A stretch of DNA of 64,000 nucleotides from Ponticoccus litoralis. GTDB taxonomy: Bacteria; Pseudomonadota; Alphaproteobacteria; Rhodobacterales; Rhodobacteraceae. Location: the NCBI RefSeq assembly GCF_039769985.1, contig NZ_JBDNCH010000002.1:3286001-3350000 (forward strand), given 5' to 3'. Numbering within the stretch: position 1 is the stretch's first letter; each line of letters opens with the position of its first letter. A model generated the notes under the pieces. It had not been told where the DNA came from and searched no databases. It saw only the letters and a program-made list of their open reading frames with translations. The translations under genes were made by a program, and so were the position numbers. Shown in pieces: positions 11,056 to 18,888 of this stretch.

Positions 11056-11846
11056 GACGGGTCTTGCAGTTTGGCGAGGTCCGGCGTCTGACCGGCGGCA
11101 TAGGCCCGCCAGAGGTCGACGAGGGGGCTCAGGCGGTCCAGCTTGGCATGCTCCTGCCAGGGCTTTTCGTACTGGTAATGGATGACCTTGACCGAGGGCC
11201 AGTGCCAGAGCTCGGGCAGGTTGAACCAGACATATTGCAGCATGTTGTAGTTGACCGGCAGGCCGTGCCAGTCGGGGAAGAAGCTTTCGAGGAAGGTCTG
11301 ATCGGTTCGTTTCCAGAAGGCGCCGGGGGCGTCGAGGCGGGCCAGCATGGCCTCGAAGGTCCGGGCCGAGGGGCGGGCTGTGAAGACGCCGGAATTCAGG
11401 CGATGGAAGTCGCCGAGGCCCTCGTAGAGGTTGGGGGCGGCGCAGAATTCCGGGTAGTCGAAGAGCCGGTCGATATTGCGGATCGCCAGCGTGTCGGCGT
11501 CGAGGAAGACCACCCGGTCATAGGGCAGCTGCCAGAGCCGCAGCTTGCAGAAGTTGTCGAGCGGCGTGTGGAAGGCTGGCTTCTCGCCCTTGGTGAAGGG
11601 GTTGCGGCCATGGATCTGGTCCTTGGCATGGGCCGCGACGAAGGCGTCCGAGACCGGCAGGGGATCGACATATACAAGCTGTGCACCAAGCGCGCGCAGG
11701 GGCGCGAGATCGGCGTCCTGCACACCGCCTGTATGCAAGACGACTCGATCCGCCGTTGTGCCGGTGGTGGCAAGCGCGTGGAGCAGCGCCCTTGCCCCCA
11801 ACGCGAAGTCCGCGTTGGTGACAAGGGTGACATAGGCGTTTCTCAT
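11052..11846 (-). CDS. sqdD: glycogenin-like (GT8) glycosyltransferase of sulfolipid synthesis
   Basis: This protein of about 264 residues begins MRNAYVTLVTNADFALGARALLHAL and carries the GT8 metal-binding DxD as FLDADTLAIRNIDRLF, followed by NSGVFTARPS and NYNMLQYVWFNLP. In Rhodobacter sphaeroides the matching gene in sqdBDC is proposed to transfer sulfoquinovose from UDP-sulfoquinovose to diacylglycerol at the membrane. Here it overlaps sqdB upstream and sqdC downstream by four bases each, so the three are one operon. Assignment rests on the family pattern plus operon position. A glycogenin-like transferase with another acceptor cannot be excluded from sequence alone. Confidence 0.85.
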   Translation of the reverse strand: MRNAYVTLVTNADFALGARALLHALATTGTTADRVVLHTGGVQDADLAPLRALGAQLVYVDPLPVSDAFVAAHAKDQIHGRNPFTKGEKPAFHTPLDNFCKLRLWQLPYDRVVFLDADTLAIRNIDRLFDYPEFCAAPNLYEGLGDFHRLNSGVFTARPSARTFEAMLARLDAPGAFWKRTDQTFLESFFPDWHGLPVNYNMLQYVWFNLPELWHWPSVKVIHYQYEKPWQEHAKLDRLSPLVDLWRAYAAGQTPDLAKLQDPS

Positions 11847-13062
11847 GAGACGGCGCGCAGGGCCTTGGCTTCGGGGTCGTGCTCGACCGTCTTGGCGATG
11901 TCCTTGGTCCAGGCCGAGACGGCGGGCACCCGCGAGCGGTCGATGCGGTGGGCGTATTTCTTCGCCACGTCGACGACTTCCGACAGCAGGCCTTCGGCGA
12001 GGGTGGTCGGGTTCAGACCCAGTGCGAGGAACTGGTCGTTGTTCACGATCAGGTCGTTCTCGGGCGCTTCCTTGCGGGGGTTCGGCAGGTTGCGGACCTC
12101 TGCCCCGGCAAGCTCGGCCACCAGCGCGGCAAGGTCGCGGACACGGTGGGTTTCGGTCATCTGGTTGAAGATCTTCACCCGGTCGCCCTGCTGCGGCGCG
12201 TCACCCAGAGCCAGCTCGATGCAGCGCACCGGATCCTGGATGTGGATGAAGGCGCGGGTCTGGCCGCCGGTGCCGTGCACGGTCAGCGGGTAGCCGATGG
12301 CGGCCTGGATGAGGAAGCGGTTCAGCACGGTGCCGTAATCGCCGTCGTAGTCGAAGCGGTTGATCAGCTGCTCATGCCGACGGGTCTGGTCGGTGTGGGT
12401 GCCCCAGACGATGCCCTGATGCAGGTCGGTGATCCGGAGCCCGTCGTTCTGGGCGTAGAACTGGAAGAGGATCTGATCGAGGGACTTGGTCATGTGATAG
12501 ACCGAGCCGGGCTTCGTCGGGTAGAGGATCTGCTGCTCTTTCGGGCCGGTGGGCGTGTCGATCTGAACGTCGAGGTAGCCCTCGGGGATCGGCGCGCCGA
12601 CCGAGGAATAGCCGTAGACGCCCATGGTGCCGAGGTGGATCAGATGAGCCTCGGGGGCGGCCTCGACCATGGCGGCCAGCAGGTTGTGCGTGGCGCTGGT
12701 GTTGTTGTTCACCGTGTAGACCTTGTGGCGGTCGGTCTTCATCGAGTAGGGCGCGGCGCGCTGCTCGGCGAAGTGGATGATCGCGTCGGGGGCGTGCTCG
12801 GTGAGCCAGGCCTTGAGGCGCTCGTATTCCTTGGCGAGGTCGATCAGGTGGAAGCGGATGGTTTCGCCGGAGGTCTGTTTCCAGATGCGGCAGCGTTCAC
12901 TGGATCGAGATCCATCGGCGTCAGGGACTGTACGCCGAGTTCGGTGTCGATCCAGCGGCGCGAGAGGTTGTCGAGGATATGGACCTCATGGCCGGCGTTC
13001 GAGAGGTGGAGGGCGGTGGGCCAGCCGACGAAGCCGTCGCCGCCGAGGATCGCGATGCGCAT
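11843..13062 (-). CDS. sqdB: UDP-sulfoquinovose synthase, frame broken near 12900
   Basis: SqdB converts UDP-glucose and sulfite to UDP-sulfoquinovose with bound NAD. The start MRIAILGGDGFVGWPTALHLSNAGHEVHILDNLSRR is the family's NAD-binding motif. The second part contains LIDLAKEYERLKAW, HFAEQRAAPYSMK, TVNNNTSATHNLLAAM, LGTMGVYGYS, the catalytic region YHMTKSLDQILFQFYAQNDGLRITDLHQGIVWG, and RAFIHIQDPVRCIELAL. The full product is about 405 residues. The break around 12898-12912 seems to combine two small insertions: one inside what should be a CCAGG on the coding strand, and one beside TCGA. Without them the text reads SLTPMDSIQERCRIW, as expected. The first gene of sqdBDC, it has a 170-bp upstream region. 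Confidence 0.92.
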
Positions 13063-13248
13063 GGGGGTATCCTGTCCTGATGGTCTTCTCTGGAAGCGCG
13101 GTAGGCGCTTTCGGGTTCCCTGTAAAATGAAGGTTTTGCAAAGATTGATACAAGGGGTTTCGGGAAAATTGGCAGAAATCAGCCATCTTTTTCGTTATTG
13201 ATCTGAAATTGATACATGTGTTGATCCCGATTTCACGGGGGTGGGGGA

Positions 13249-13288
13249 AATCCCGTGGACGGGATTGGCTCATTCCATGGATGGAATG
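13249..13288. repeat. paired hairpin with TGGA loops, copy 1
   Basis: The first arm is AATCCCG-TGGA-CGGGATT (13249-13266). After four bases comes CATTCCA-TGGA-TGGAATG (13271-13288). Both hairpins have 7-bp stems and the identical TGGA loop. It lies upstream of sqdB. Confidence 0.85.
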
Positions 13289-13349
13289 AGGGTGCTTGCA
13301 GAGGCGACTGGCGACGACCGCGTTATGTGGATCGGCGCACCGCGACAGG

Positions 13350-13390
13350 CATCCCGTGGACGGGATGCGCCAATTCCATGGATGGAATTG
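13350..13390. repeat. paired hairpin with TGGA loops, copy 2
   Basis: The first hairpin is CATCCCG-TGGA-CGGGATG (13350-13367), followed after three bases by CAATTCCATGGATGGAATTG (13371-13390). The second stem extends two more GC pairs on each side. Same order, spacing and loop as the other copies. Confidence 0.87.
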
Positions 13391-13430
13391 GCGGCGTGGG
13401 GCGGGTGTGCCGGTTCGATCAGGGGCCGGG

Positions 13431-13471
13431 CATCCCGTGGACGGGATGCATCAATTCCATGGATGGAATTG
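13431..13471. repeat. paired hairpin with TGGA loops, copy 3
   Basis: CATCCCG-TGGA-CGGGATG (13431-13448), three bases, then CAATTCCATGGATGGAATTG (13452-13471). It ends three bases before the stop codon of the small gene on the minus strand (13474). Confidence 0.87.
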
Positions 13472-13473
13472 GA

Positions 13474-13704
13474 TCAGCGCAGGATGCGGACGGGCTCTGC
13501 GTTGCAGAAGATCACCGTCTGCCCGCCGTTCTGCACCGCGCGGAACCCCCGTCTGTTCAGCTCCATCAGGAAGCGGTCGCGGTAGACGATGCGTTCGATA
13601 TCCCGGGTCTTGCGCCGGATCACACCGCCTTCCGAGACCGCGCGGGCGGAGAAGACCGTGCGCAGCCAGTCGTCGGGTCGGATATGATCGGGAACACCTG
13701 CCAT
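13474..13704 (-). CDS. small conserved-looking protein of unknown function
   Basis: The 76-residue product starts MAGVPDHIRPDDWLRTVFSARAVSEGGVIRRK and ends GGQTVIFCNAEPVRILR. It has no membrane segment or signal peptide. The composition looks like real coding sequence, and similar short proteins are common beside methyltransferase genes in Rhodobacterales, where they are sometimes labelled phosphoribosylanthranilate isomerase. It is far too short for that enzyme's barrel, so I do not use the name. Three paired-hairpin repeats lie just beyond its 3' end. Confidence 0.6.
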   Translation of the reverse strand: MAGVPDHIRPDDWLRTVFSARAVSEGGVIRRKTRDIERIVYRDRFLMELNRRGFRAVQNGGQTVIFCNAEPVRILR

Positions 13705-13750
13705 GGCCGATCTTTGCCATGGCTTGGTTAATCCTTCCCTAACACCGCTC

Positions 13751-14767
13751 TCAGCTTTTGCGGCGGCGGCCCCGGCGTTCGCGCTGCGGGCCGTCGTCGT
13801 CGCCGGTGCCGTCGCTGTCCGAGGAAAACCCGCCGAGCGCCTCGGTGATCTGGTCCAGCGTCGGGCGCGGTCCCTTGGGCCGTGTCTCCAGCGCCTCGCG
13901 CATGGCCTTGAGGTGCACCGGCATCGTGCCGCAGCAGCCGCCGATGATCCGCGCGCCCGCGTCTCGTGCCAGGCAGGCGTAATCGGCCATCAGTTCCGGC
14001 GTGCCGTCGTAATGGATGTGGCCGTCGACGTATTTGGGGATGCCCGCATTGCCCTTGGCGATCACCGGGCGTTCGGTGCCCTGGGCGACGAAGCCCAGCA
14101 CCGTGCGCAACAGGTCCGACGCGCCGACGCCGCAGTTGGCGCCGAAGGCGATGGGCGGATTGCCCAGCCCCTCGACCATCCTGACCATGTCGGCCGAGGT
14201 CACGCCCATCATCGTGCGCCCGGCGGTGTCGAAGCTCATGGTGCCGCACCGGGGCGCGCCCACATTGGCAAAGGCCTCGGCGGCGGCGCGGTATTCCTCG
14301 GGGGCCGAGATCGTCTCGACCCAGAGCACATCGGCGCCGCCGTCCATCAGGCCTCTTGCGGTCTCTTCGAACATCGCCACGGCGCTTTCGTGCGACAGCG
14401 TGCCGGCGGCGCCCATGATTTCCCCGGTCGGGCCGACGGAGCCCGCGACGATCACCTTGCGGCCAGCGGCCTCGGCGATCTCGCGGCCCAGTTCGGCGGC
14501 CAGCTTCGACAGGTCGTAGGCGCGATCGGCGGCATCATGCAGTTTCAGCCGCGAGGCATTGGCGCCGAAGGAGTTGGTCAGGAAAATGTCCGACCCGGCC
14601 TCGACCGCGCCGCGATAGAGCGCGCGGATCTTGTCGGGTTCCTGCTCGTTCCAGAATTCGGGCGCGTCCCCCGAGGACAGGCCCATATTGAAGAGGTTGG
14701 TCCCGGTGGCGCCGTCGGCCAGCAGCCAGTCGCGCGTTGAAAGCAGGTCGGTCAGTGCGTCGGTCAT
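13751..14767 (-). CDS. bmt: betaine/thetin--homocysteine S-methyltransferase
   Basis: This zinc enzyme transfers a methyl group from betaine or a similar donor to homocysteine, giving methionine. The pattern is complete: LLADGATGTNLFNMGL, TNSFGANASRL, the first zinc cysteine in FGANCGVGASDLL and the zinc pair in IIGGCCGTMPVHLKAM. The length of about 338 residues is usual for the family, and a charged tail (RERRGRRRKS) follows the domain. ATG at 14767 is chosen because the family motif starts ten residues later. The true methyl donor (glycine betaine, DMSP or S-methylmethionine) cannot be decided from sequence. It may work with the MttB-like methyltransferase 4 kb away. Confidence 0.88.
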   Translation of the reverse strand: MTDALTDLLSTRDWLLADGATGTNLFNMGLSSGDAPEFWNEQEPDKIRALYRGAVEAGSDIFLTNSFGANASRLKLHDAADRAYDLSKLAAELGREIAEAAGRKVIVAGSVGPTGEIMGAAGTLSHESAVAMFEETARGLMDGGADVLWVETISAPEEYRAAAEAFANVGAPRCGTMSFDTAGRTMMGVTSADMVRMVEGLGNPPIAFGANCGVGASDLLRTVLGFVAQGTERPVIAKGNAGIPKYVDGHIHYDGTPELMADYACLARDAGARIIGGCCGTMPVHLKAMREALETRPKGPRPTLDQITEALGGFSSDSDGTGDDDGPQRERRGRRRKS

Positions 14768-14839
14768 GAAATAGGCCCTCTTTCCCTCAATGGCGCAGGC
14801 GATAGCCGTTCTGTGGGGGCGGTGCAAATTGAATGCGCG

Positions 14840-15151
14840 TCAGTTCGCGTCATCCCTGCCGTCTTCGTCGCCGTCCACGTCCTCCGCGATCTGGTAGGCG
14901 CGGGTCATGCCCTGCGTCAGGCGGCCCCACTCTGAGCCCTCGGTGCGCAGCCGGTGCGCCTGCAGCGCGGGGCGGCCAAGGAAGCGTTCCGACACCGCGA
15001 AGCGCCCGGGGTCCGACACGCTTTCCATCACGTCGAAGGACAGGCAGCCGGGTTCGGCGCGGGTCAGGGCGATGTGTTCGGGCAGGGCGGCGCGGACCTC
15101 TTCGAGCCGGTCCAGCGGGACGGTCAGATATCCGGTCAGGGTCACGGCCAC
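14840..15151 (-). CDS. antibiotic biosynthesis monooxygenase (ABM) domain protein
   Basis: The 103-residue product has the ferredoxin-like ABM fold pattern: GYLTVPLDRLEEVRAALPEHIALTRAEPGCLSFDVMES, then RFAVSERFLGRPALQAH. These small proteins dimerise. Some act as cofactor-free monooxygenases on quinol-like substrates, while many are of unknown function. An acidic tail (DVDGDEDGRDD) is unusual. It begins 6 bp after the stop of the YdcF-like gene on the same strand and is followed by the methyltransferase gene, so all may be cotranscribed. Confidence 0.8.
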   Translation of the reverse strand: MAVTLTGYLTVPLDRLEEVRAALPEHIALTRAEPGCLSFDVMESVSDPGRFAVSERFLGRPALQAHRLRTEGSEWGRLTQGMTRAYQIAEDVDGDEDGRDDAN

Positions 15152-15156
15152 GGGCT

Positions 15157-15796
15157 CTACTCCAGCACCCAGTCGGGCAGGGTGTCCGCCCGTCCCAGCA
15201 GGGCGGAGATCCCGTAGGCGCTGCCGCGCAGGATGTTCAGGCCCCAGGCGGCGGTCTCGCGAAGCCGGTCGCGGGCCCAGTCATGGGCGCCGGTGTCGCC
15301 GCGCGGCGCGGCGCAGACCGGAGAGGGGCGGCCCGCCGCCAGAAACGACGCGGCCCCGCGCAGGGCGTGATAGGGTTCGGTCACGACCCGGATGGTGGCG
15401 TCTTCGGGCAGCATGGGCAAGGAAAAGAGGGCGTTCTGCAGCGTGGACTGAGAGCGGCCCTCCCGAGGACAGCGCGCTTTCCGGCACGCCGTGGTCCATG
15501 GCGTGCCGGGCCATGGTCTCGGCGATGGTGGTGCCGCCCACGGCGCCGCCGCCGCTGAGGTGGACCGCCGAGACAAGACCGCGCCGGTAAAGCTCGGCGC
15601 CCGCCTCGGTGCGGGTGGCGCTGTCGGGCGACAGGGTGCCGTCCTTGCGGATGCCGGCGCCCAGCACCAGCGCCACGTCGCGCGCGCCGGTGACAGAGGC
15701 GCAGGAGGGCACCACGAAGGCCGATCCGAAGCCCAGCACCGCACAGAGCAGCACATAGGCGAGGCAGAGGCGCAGCGGGAGCAGGATCACTCCCAC
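15157..15796 (-). CDS. YdcF/SanA (DUF218) envelope protein, frame broken near 15465
   Basis: The protein begins with one membrane segment (LPLRLCLAYVLLCAVLGFGSAFVV), then the DUF218 signature VALVLGAGIRKDGTLSPDSATRTEAGAELYRRGLV and LSGGG. After the frame change it continues EGRSQSTLQNALFSLPMLPE and RVVTEPYHALRGA. DUF218 proteins such as SanA are linked to envelope integrity and peptidoglycan or lipid-carrier metabolism. The frame changes at CTCCCGAGG (15460-15468); removing one base restores SALS-x-EGRSQST. Start is GTG at 15796 or 15790, both overlapping the guaA stop. A typical family member is about 210 residues, as here. Confidence 0.82.
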
Positions 15797-17349
15797 TCGA
15801 TGGTGCCGGGGGGCTTCGAGGTGACGTCGTAGGTGACGCGGTTGATGCCCTTGACCTCGTTGATGATCCGCGTCGCGGTCTCGCCAAGGAAGTCGTGGCT
15901 GAAGGGGTAGAAATCCGCCGTCATGCCGTCGACCGAGGTCACCGCGCGCAGGGCGCAGGCGTAGTCGTAGGTGCGTCCGTCGCCCATGACGCCGACGGTG
16001 CGGACGGGCAGGATGGCCACGAAGGCCTGCCAGATCTCGTCATAAAGCCCGTGCTTGCGGATCTGGTCGATATAGACCGCATCGGCCTTGCGCAGGATCT
16101 CCAGCTTTTCGCGAGTGATCTCGCCGGGGCAGCGGATCGCAAGACCCGGCCCGGGGAAGGGGTGGCGGTAGATGAAGCTGGCCGGAAGACCCAACTCGTG
16201 CCCCAGCGCGCGGACCTCGTCCTTGAACAGCTCGCGCAGCGGCTCGACCAGCTTGAGGCCCATCTTTTCCGGCAGGCCGCCGACGTTGTGGTGCGATTTG
16301 ATCGTCACCGAGGGGCCGCCTGAGAAGCTGACCGACTCGATCACGTCCGGGTAGAGCGTCCCCTGCGCGAGGAACTGCGCGCCCTCGATCTGGTCGGCGT
16401 ATTTCTGGAAGACGTCGATGAAGAGCCGCCCGATGATCTTGCGCTTGGTTTCGGGGTCGCTGACGCCGTCGAGCTCGCCGAGGAACAGCTCTTGCTCCTG
16501 CGCGTGGATGACACGCAGGTTCATGTGGTCGCGGAACATGCCCACGACTTCCTCGGCCTCGTTCAGGCGCAGGAGACCGTGGTCGACGAAGACGCAGGTC
16601 AGCTGGTCGCCAACCGCCTCGTGCAGCAGCGCCGCCGCAACCGAGGAATCGACGCCGCCGGAGAGCGCGCAGATGACCTTGGCGTCGCCCACCTGTTCGC
16701 GGATCTTGGCCACCGCCTCTTCGCGGTAGGCGCCCATGGTCCAGTCGCCCTTGAAGCCCGCCATGCGCACGAAGTTCTCGTAGAGCGTCGCTCCATTGGG
16801 CGTGTGATGCACCTCGGGGTGGAACTGCACGGCAAAGAAGCGGCGGTCGAGATCGGCGGTGATGGCGAAGGGGGCGCCCGGCGAGGTGCCGTAGACCGCG
16901 AAGCCCGGCGCGATCTCCGAGACGTGGTCGCCGTGGCTCATCCAGACCTGCTCGCGGCCCGAGCCGTCGAGGAACCAGCCGGTCAGCAGCTCGATCCGGT
17001 CGTCGGAGGGCACGACATAGGCGCGGTCGAACTCCGAGGTGCCTTCGCCCGCGACGACGCGGCCGCCGAGGTCCTGCATCATGACCTGCTGGCCGTAGCA
17101 GATCCCGAGGATCGGCACGCCGAGGTCGTAGACCGCCTGTGGCGGGCGCGGACTGCCCTCGCGGGTGACGCTGTCGGGCCCGCCCGAGAAGATCACGGCC
17201 TTGGGCGCGAAATCCGCGAGGAAGGCGTCGGTGACGTTCTGGTAGGGGTGGATTTCACAGTAGACGTTCAGCTCGCGCAGGCGGCGCGCAATCAGCTGCG
17301 TTACCTGAGAGCCGAAGTCGATGATCAGAAGGCGGTCATGCTGGGTCAT
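15787..17349 (-). CDS. guaA: GMP synthase (glutamine-hydrolysing)
   Basis: GuaA aminates XMP to GMP with ammonia taken from glutamine. The N-terminal amidotransferase domain has LIIDFGSQVTQLIARRLRE, the cysteine nucleophile in GICYGQQVMMQDLGG and the His/Glu pair in FAVQFHPEVHHTPNG. The synthetase domain has the pyrophosphate loop ALSGGVDSSVAAALLHEA. The C-terminus has RHPFPGPGLAIRCPGEIT and ends GINRVTYDVTSKPPGTIEWE. It is 520 residues long, normal for the family and intact. ATG at 17349 starts directly before the family sequence. The stop overlaps the start of the YdcF-like gene. Confidence 0.97.
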   Translation of the reverse strand: MTQHDRLLIIDFGSQVTQLIARRLRELNVYCEIHPYQNVTDAFLADFAPKAVIFSGGPDSVTREGSPRPPQAVYDLGVPILGICYGQQVMMQDLGGRVVAGEGTSEFDRAYVVPSDDRIELLTGWFLDGSGREQVWMSHGDHVSEIAPGFAVYGTSPGAPFAITADLDRRFFAVQFHPEVHHTPNGATLYENFVRMAGFKGDWTMGAYREEAVAKIREQVGDAKVICALSGGVDSSVAAALLHEAVGDQLTCVFVDHGLLRLNEAEEVVGMFRDHMNLRVIHAQEQELFLGELDGVSDPETKRKIIGRLFIDVFQKYADQIEGAQFLAQGTLYPDVIESVSFSGGPSVTIKSHHNVGGLPEKMGLKLVEPLRELFKDEVRALGHELGLPASFIYRHPFPGPGLAIRCPGEITREKLEILRKADAVYIDQIRKHGLYDEIWQAFVAILPVRTVGVMGDGRTYDYACALRAVTSVDGMTADFYPFSHDFLGETATRIINEVKGINRVTYDVTSKPPGTIEWE

Positions 17350-17485
17350 GCTGGCGGAATAGGCCCAGCGGCGGGACTGCGCAAGAGGCGACGGCGCAGG
17401 CCCGCCGCTACGGCAGGGACGACAGGTGACGGCGGCGGCTGTGTGCCGCCGGTGGGTGGGCTGTTGCCCGGGGTGGCGCGGGCGG

Positions 17486-17749
17486 TCAGCGAGTGGGCGG
17501 CGCATCCCTGTCCGCCAGCGCACCGGCCCTGCGCTGCGCCGCGACGGCGCGGCGGAGGGCACGGTCCTGTTGGCGCTGGCGGCGACTGACGGACCACCCG
17601 CCGAGGATCCAGGTCAGGACGCAGGCGGCGATGGAGATGCCGAAAAGGAAAGCGCCGGCGAGAAAGCCGATCAGCGCCACGGCGATCCCGGCGGCAAGCA
17701 CGGCGTAGAGGGCCCATTTGCCGGCGGATGTCTTAGAAAAGCCTGTCAT
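17486..17749 (-). CDS. small membrane protein of unknown function
   Basis: The 87-residue product has two adjoining hydrophobic segments, WALYAVLAAGIAVALIGFL and FLFGISIAACVLTWILGGW, and a basic, glutamine/arginine-rich cytoplasmic tail. I do not recognise the family. A ribosome-binding site (AGGAGACC) lies upstream of ATG at 17749. Two paired-hairpin repeats lie 80-230 bp upstream. Confidence 0.6.
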   Translation of the reverse strand: MTGFSKTSAGKWALYAVLAAGIAVALIGFLAGAFLFGISIAACVLTWILGGWSVSRRQRQQDRALRRAVAAQRRAGALADRDAPPTR

Positions 17750-17830
17750 GATCCGGTCTCCTTTCAGGCAAAACACCACCGGTGCGGCGCAAGTTCCGGG
17801 GGCCTCTGCGGGGTGCGGCAGGCGGCGGAG

Positions 17831-17871
17831 CATCCCGTGGACGGGATGCGACAAATCCATGGATGGATTTG
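17831..17871. repeat. paired hairpin with TGGA loops, copy 4
   Basis: CATCCCG-TGGA-CGGGATG (17831-17848), three bases, then CAAATCCATGGATGGATTTG (17852-17871). The second stem differs from copies 2 and 3, but the changes are compensated on both arms, so base pairing is kept. Confidence 0.87.
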
Positions 17872-17935
17872 GGTGCGAGGCGGTATGACGGGTTCGCCTG
17901 TGCTGCGGGGTGTGATGCGTGGCTGATGGCGGGGG

Positions 17936-17976
17936 CATCCCGTGGACGGGATGCGGGAAATCCATGGATGGATTTC
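17936..17976. repeat. paired hairpin with TGGA loops, copy 5
   Basis: CATCCCG-TGGA-CGGGATG (17936-17953), three bases, then GAAATCCATGGATGGATTTC (17957-17976). It lies between the 3' end of the DUF2270 gene and the small membrane protein gene. Confidence 0.87.
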
Positions 17977-18027
17977 TGTGCTGTTGCCGGAGCCGGGGCC
18001 GTGCCCGTCTGGCCCGCTTTGTGCCGC

Positions 18028-18699
18028 TTAGCCCATGCCTGATCCGCCATTGCCGCGGCGGCGGGCGCGGGCATTGTCCCGGCGCCAGCTCCAGTAGGCC
18101 ATGCCCGACCACCACAGGATGTAGAGGCCGCCCACGGCGATCACCACCCAGCCCGGCAGCGGTCCGACGGCGGAGCGCTCCAGCGCCTGCCCCCAGGTCT
18201 CGACCGGCGTCGGGTGGACGGCGACCTTGCCGGCAAAGGCCACGGTCTGGATCAGCAGGATCCACAGGTAGTTGCGCCGGATGCGGCGCCCCATCGCCGA
18301 GGCGAAGCTGACGTGGTACTCGGGGCGCAGGTAGTCCTTCGCCAGCACCTCCTGCCAGTTCTCTTCGAGATGAAGGTCGCCCTCCAGCAGCATGGGGGCG
18401 TAGAAATGCGTTTCCATCCAGCGGCAGCGCGCGCGCCAGACGTTGAAATAGCGGTAGCGCCGGGCCTCGAGCACCAGGAAGAAGACGATCAGCACGCCGA
18501 CCAGCACCAGAGGCAGCGGCGAGGCCTCGGGCGAGGCAAAGGAGATCGACAGCGCCACGCCCAGCGTGACCACAGACCAGTTGGTCGTGGTGTCCAGCCG
18601 CGTGCGCCAGATCGTGCTGCGATAAACCTCGCCGCGGTACAGATGCGCCACGGCGCCGATTTCCGCCGTGGTGAACCGTTCGCGTTCCTCTTCGGCCAC
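18028..18699 (-). CDS. DUF2270 family membrane protein
   Basis: The 223-residue product starts with a soluble segment (TTAEIGAVAHLYRGEVYRSTIWRTRLDTTTNW), then has two close membrane helices (VVTLGVALSISFASPEASPLPLVLVGVLIVFFLVLEARRYRYFNVWRARCRWME lies around them), a soluble middle, and two further helices near residues 145 and 190. The sequence around RYRYFNVWRARCRW is characteristic of DUF2270, whose function is unknown. It is divergent from the MttB-family gene with 190 bp between their starts. Confidence 0.78.
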   Translation of the reverse strand: MAEEERERFTTAEIGAVAHLYRGEVYRSTIWRTRLDTTTNWSVVTLGVALSISFASPEASPLPLVLVGVLIVFFLVLEARRYRYFNVWRARCRWMETHFYAPMLLEGDLHLEENWQEVLAKDYLRPEYHVSFASAMGRRIRRNYLWILLIQTVAFAGKVAVHPTPVETWGQALERSAVGPLPGWVVIAVGGLYILWWSGMAYWSWRRDNARARRRGNGGSGMG

Positions 18700-18888
18700 G
18701 GTCCGTCCTCCCTGTGGCCAGCCTAGCCGCCCGCCGTGGCCCTTGCCAAGTCGGGCCAGCCGTCCGGGATGTCGCTTTTGCCCCGCGCCTGCCGGAATTC
18801 GTCGATGCGCTTCGGGGCAGAGGCGCTAGAAACGGACAGCGGGGCGCCACTGGGCGCCTCCGCCACGATTCAGCGAGGACGAGGGGCC

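Noticed and set aside
13249..13471. CRISPR array formed by the repeated hairpins upstream of sqdB
   Set aside because: Only three units occur, with irregular spacing and palindromic doublets instead of one repeat with uniform spacers. There is no leader and no cas gene.
13255..13731. Small proteins read through the TGGA hairpins (MDGIG / GIPWTG repeats)
   Set aside because: The apparent repeats in protein come from the DNA palindromes. There is no consistent start or codon pattern, and the frame overlaps a better small gene on the other strand.
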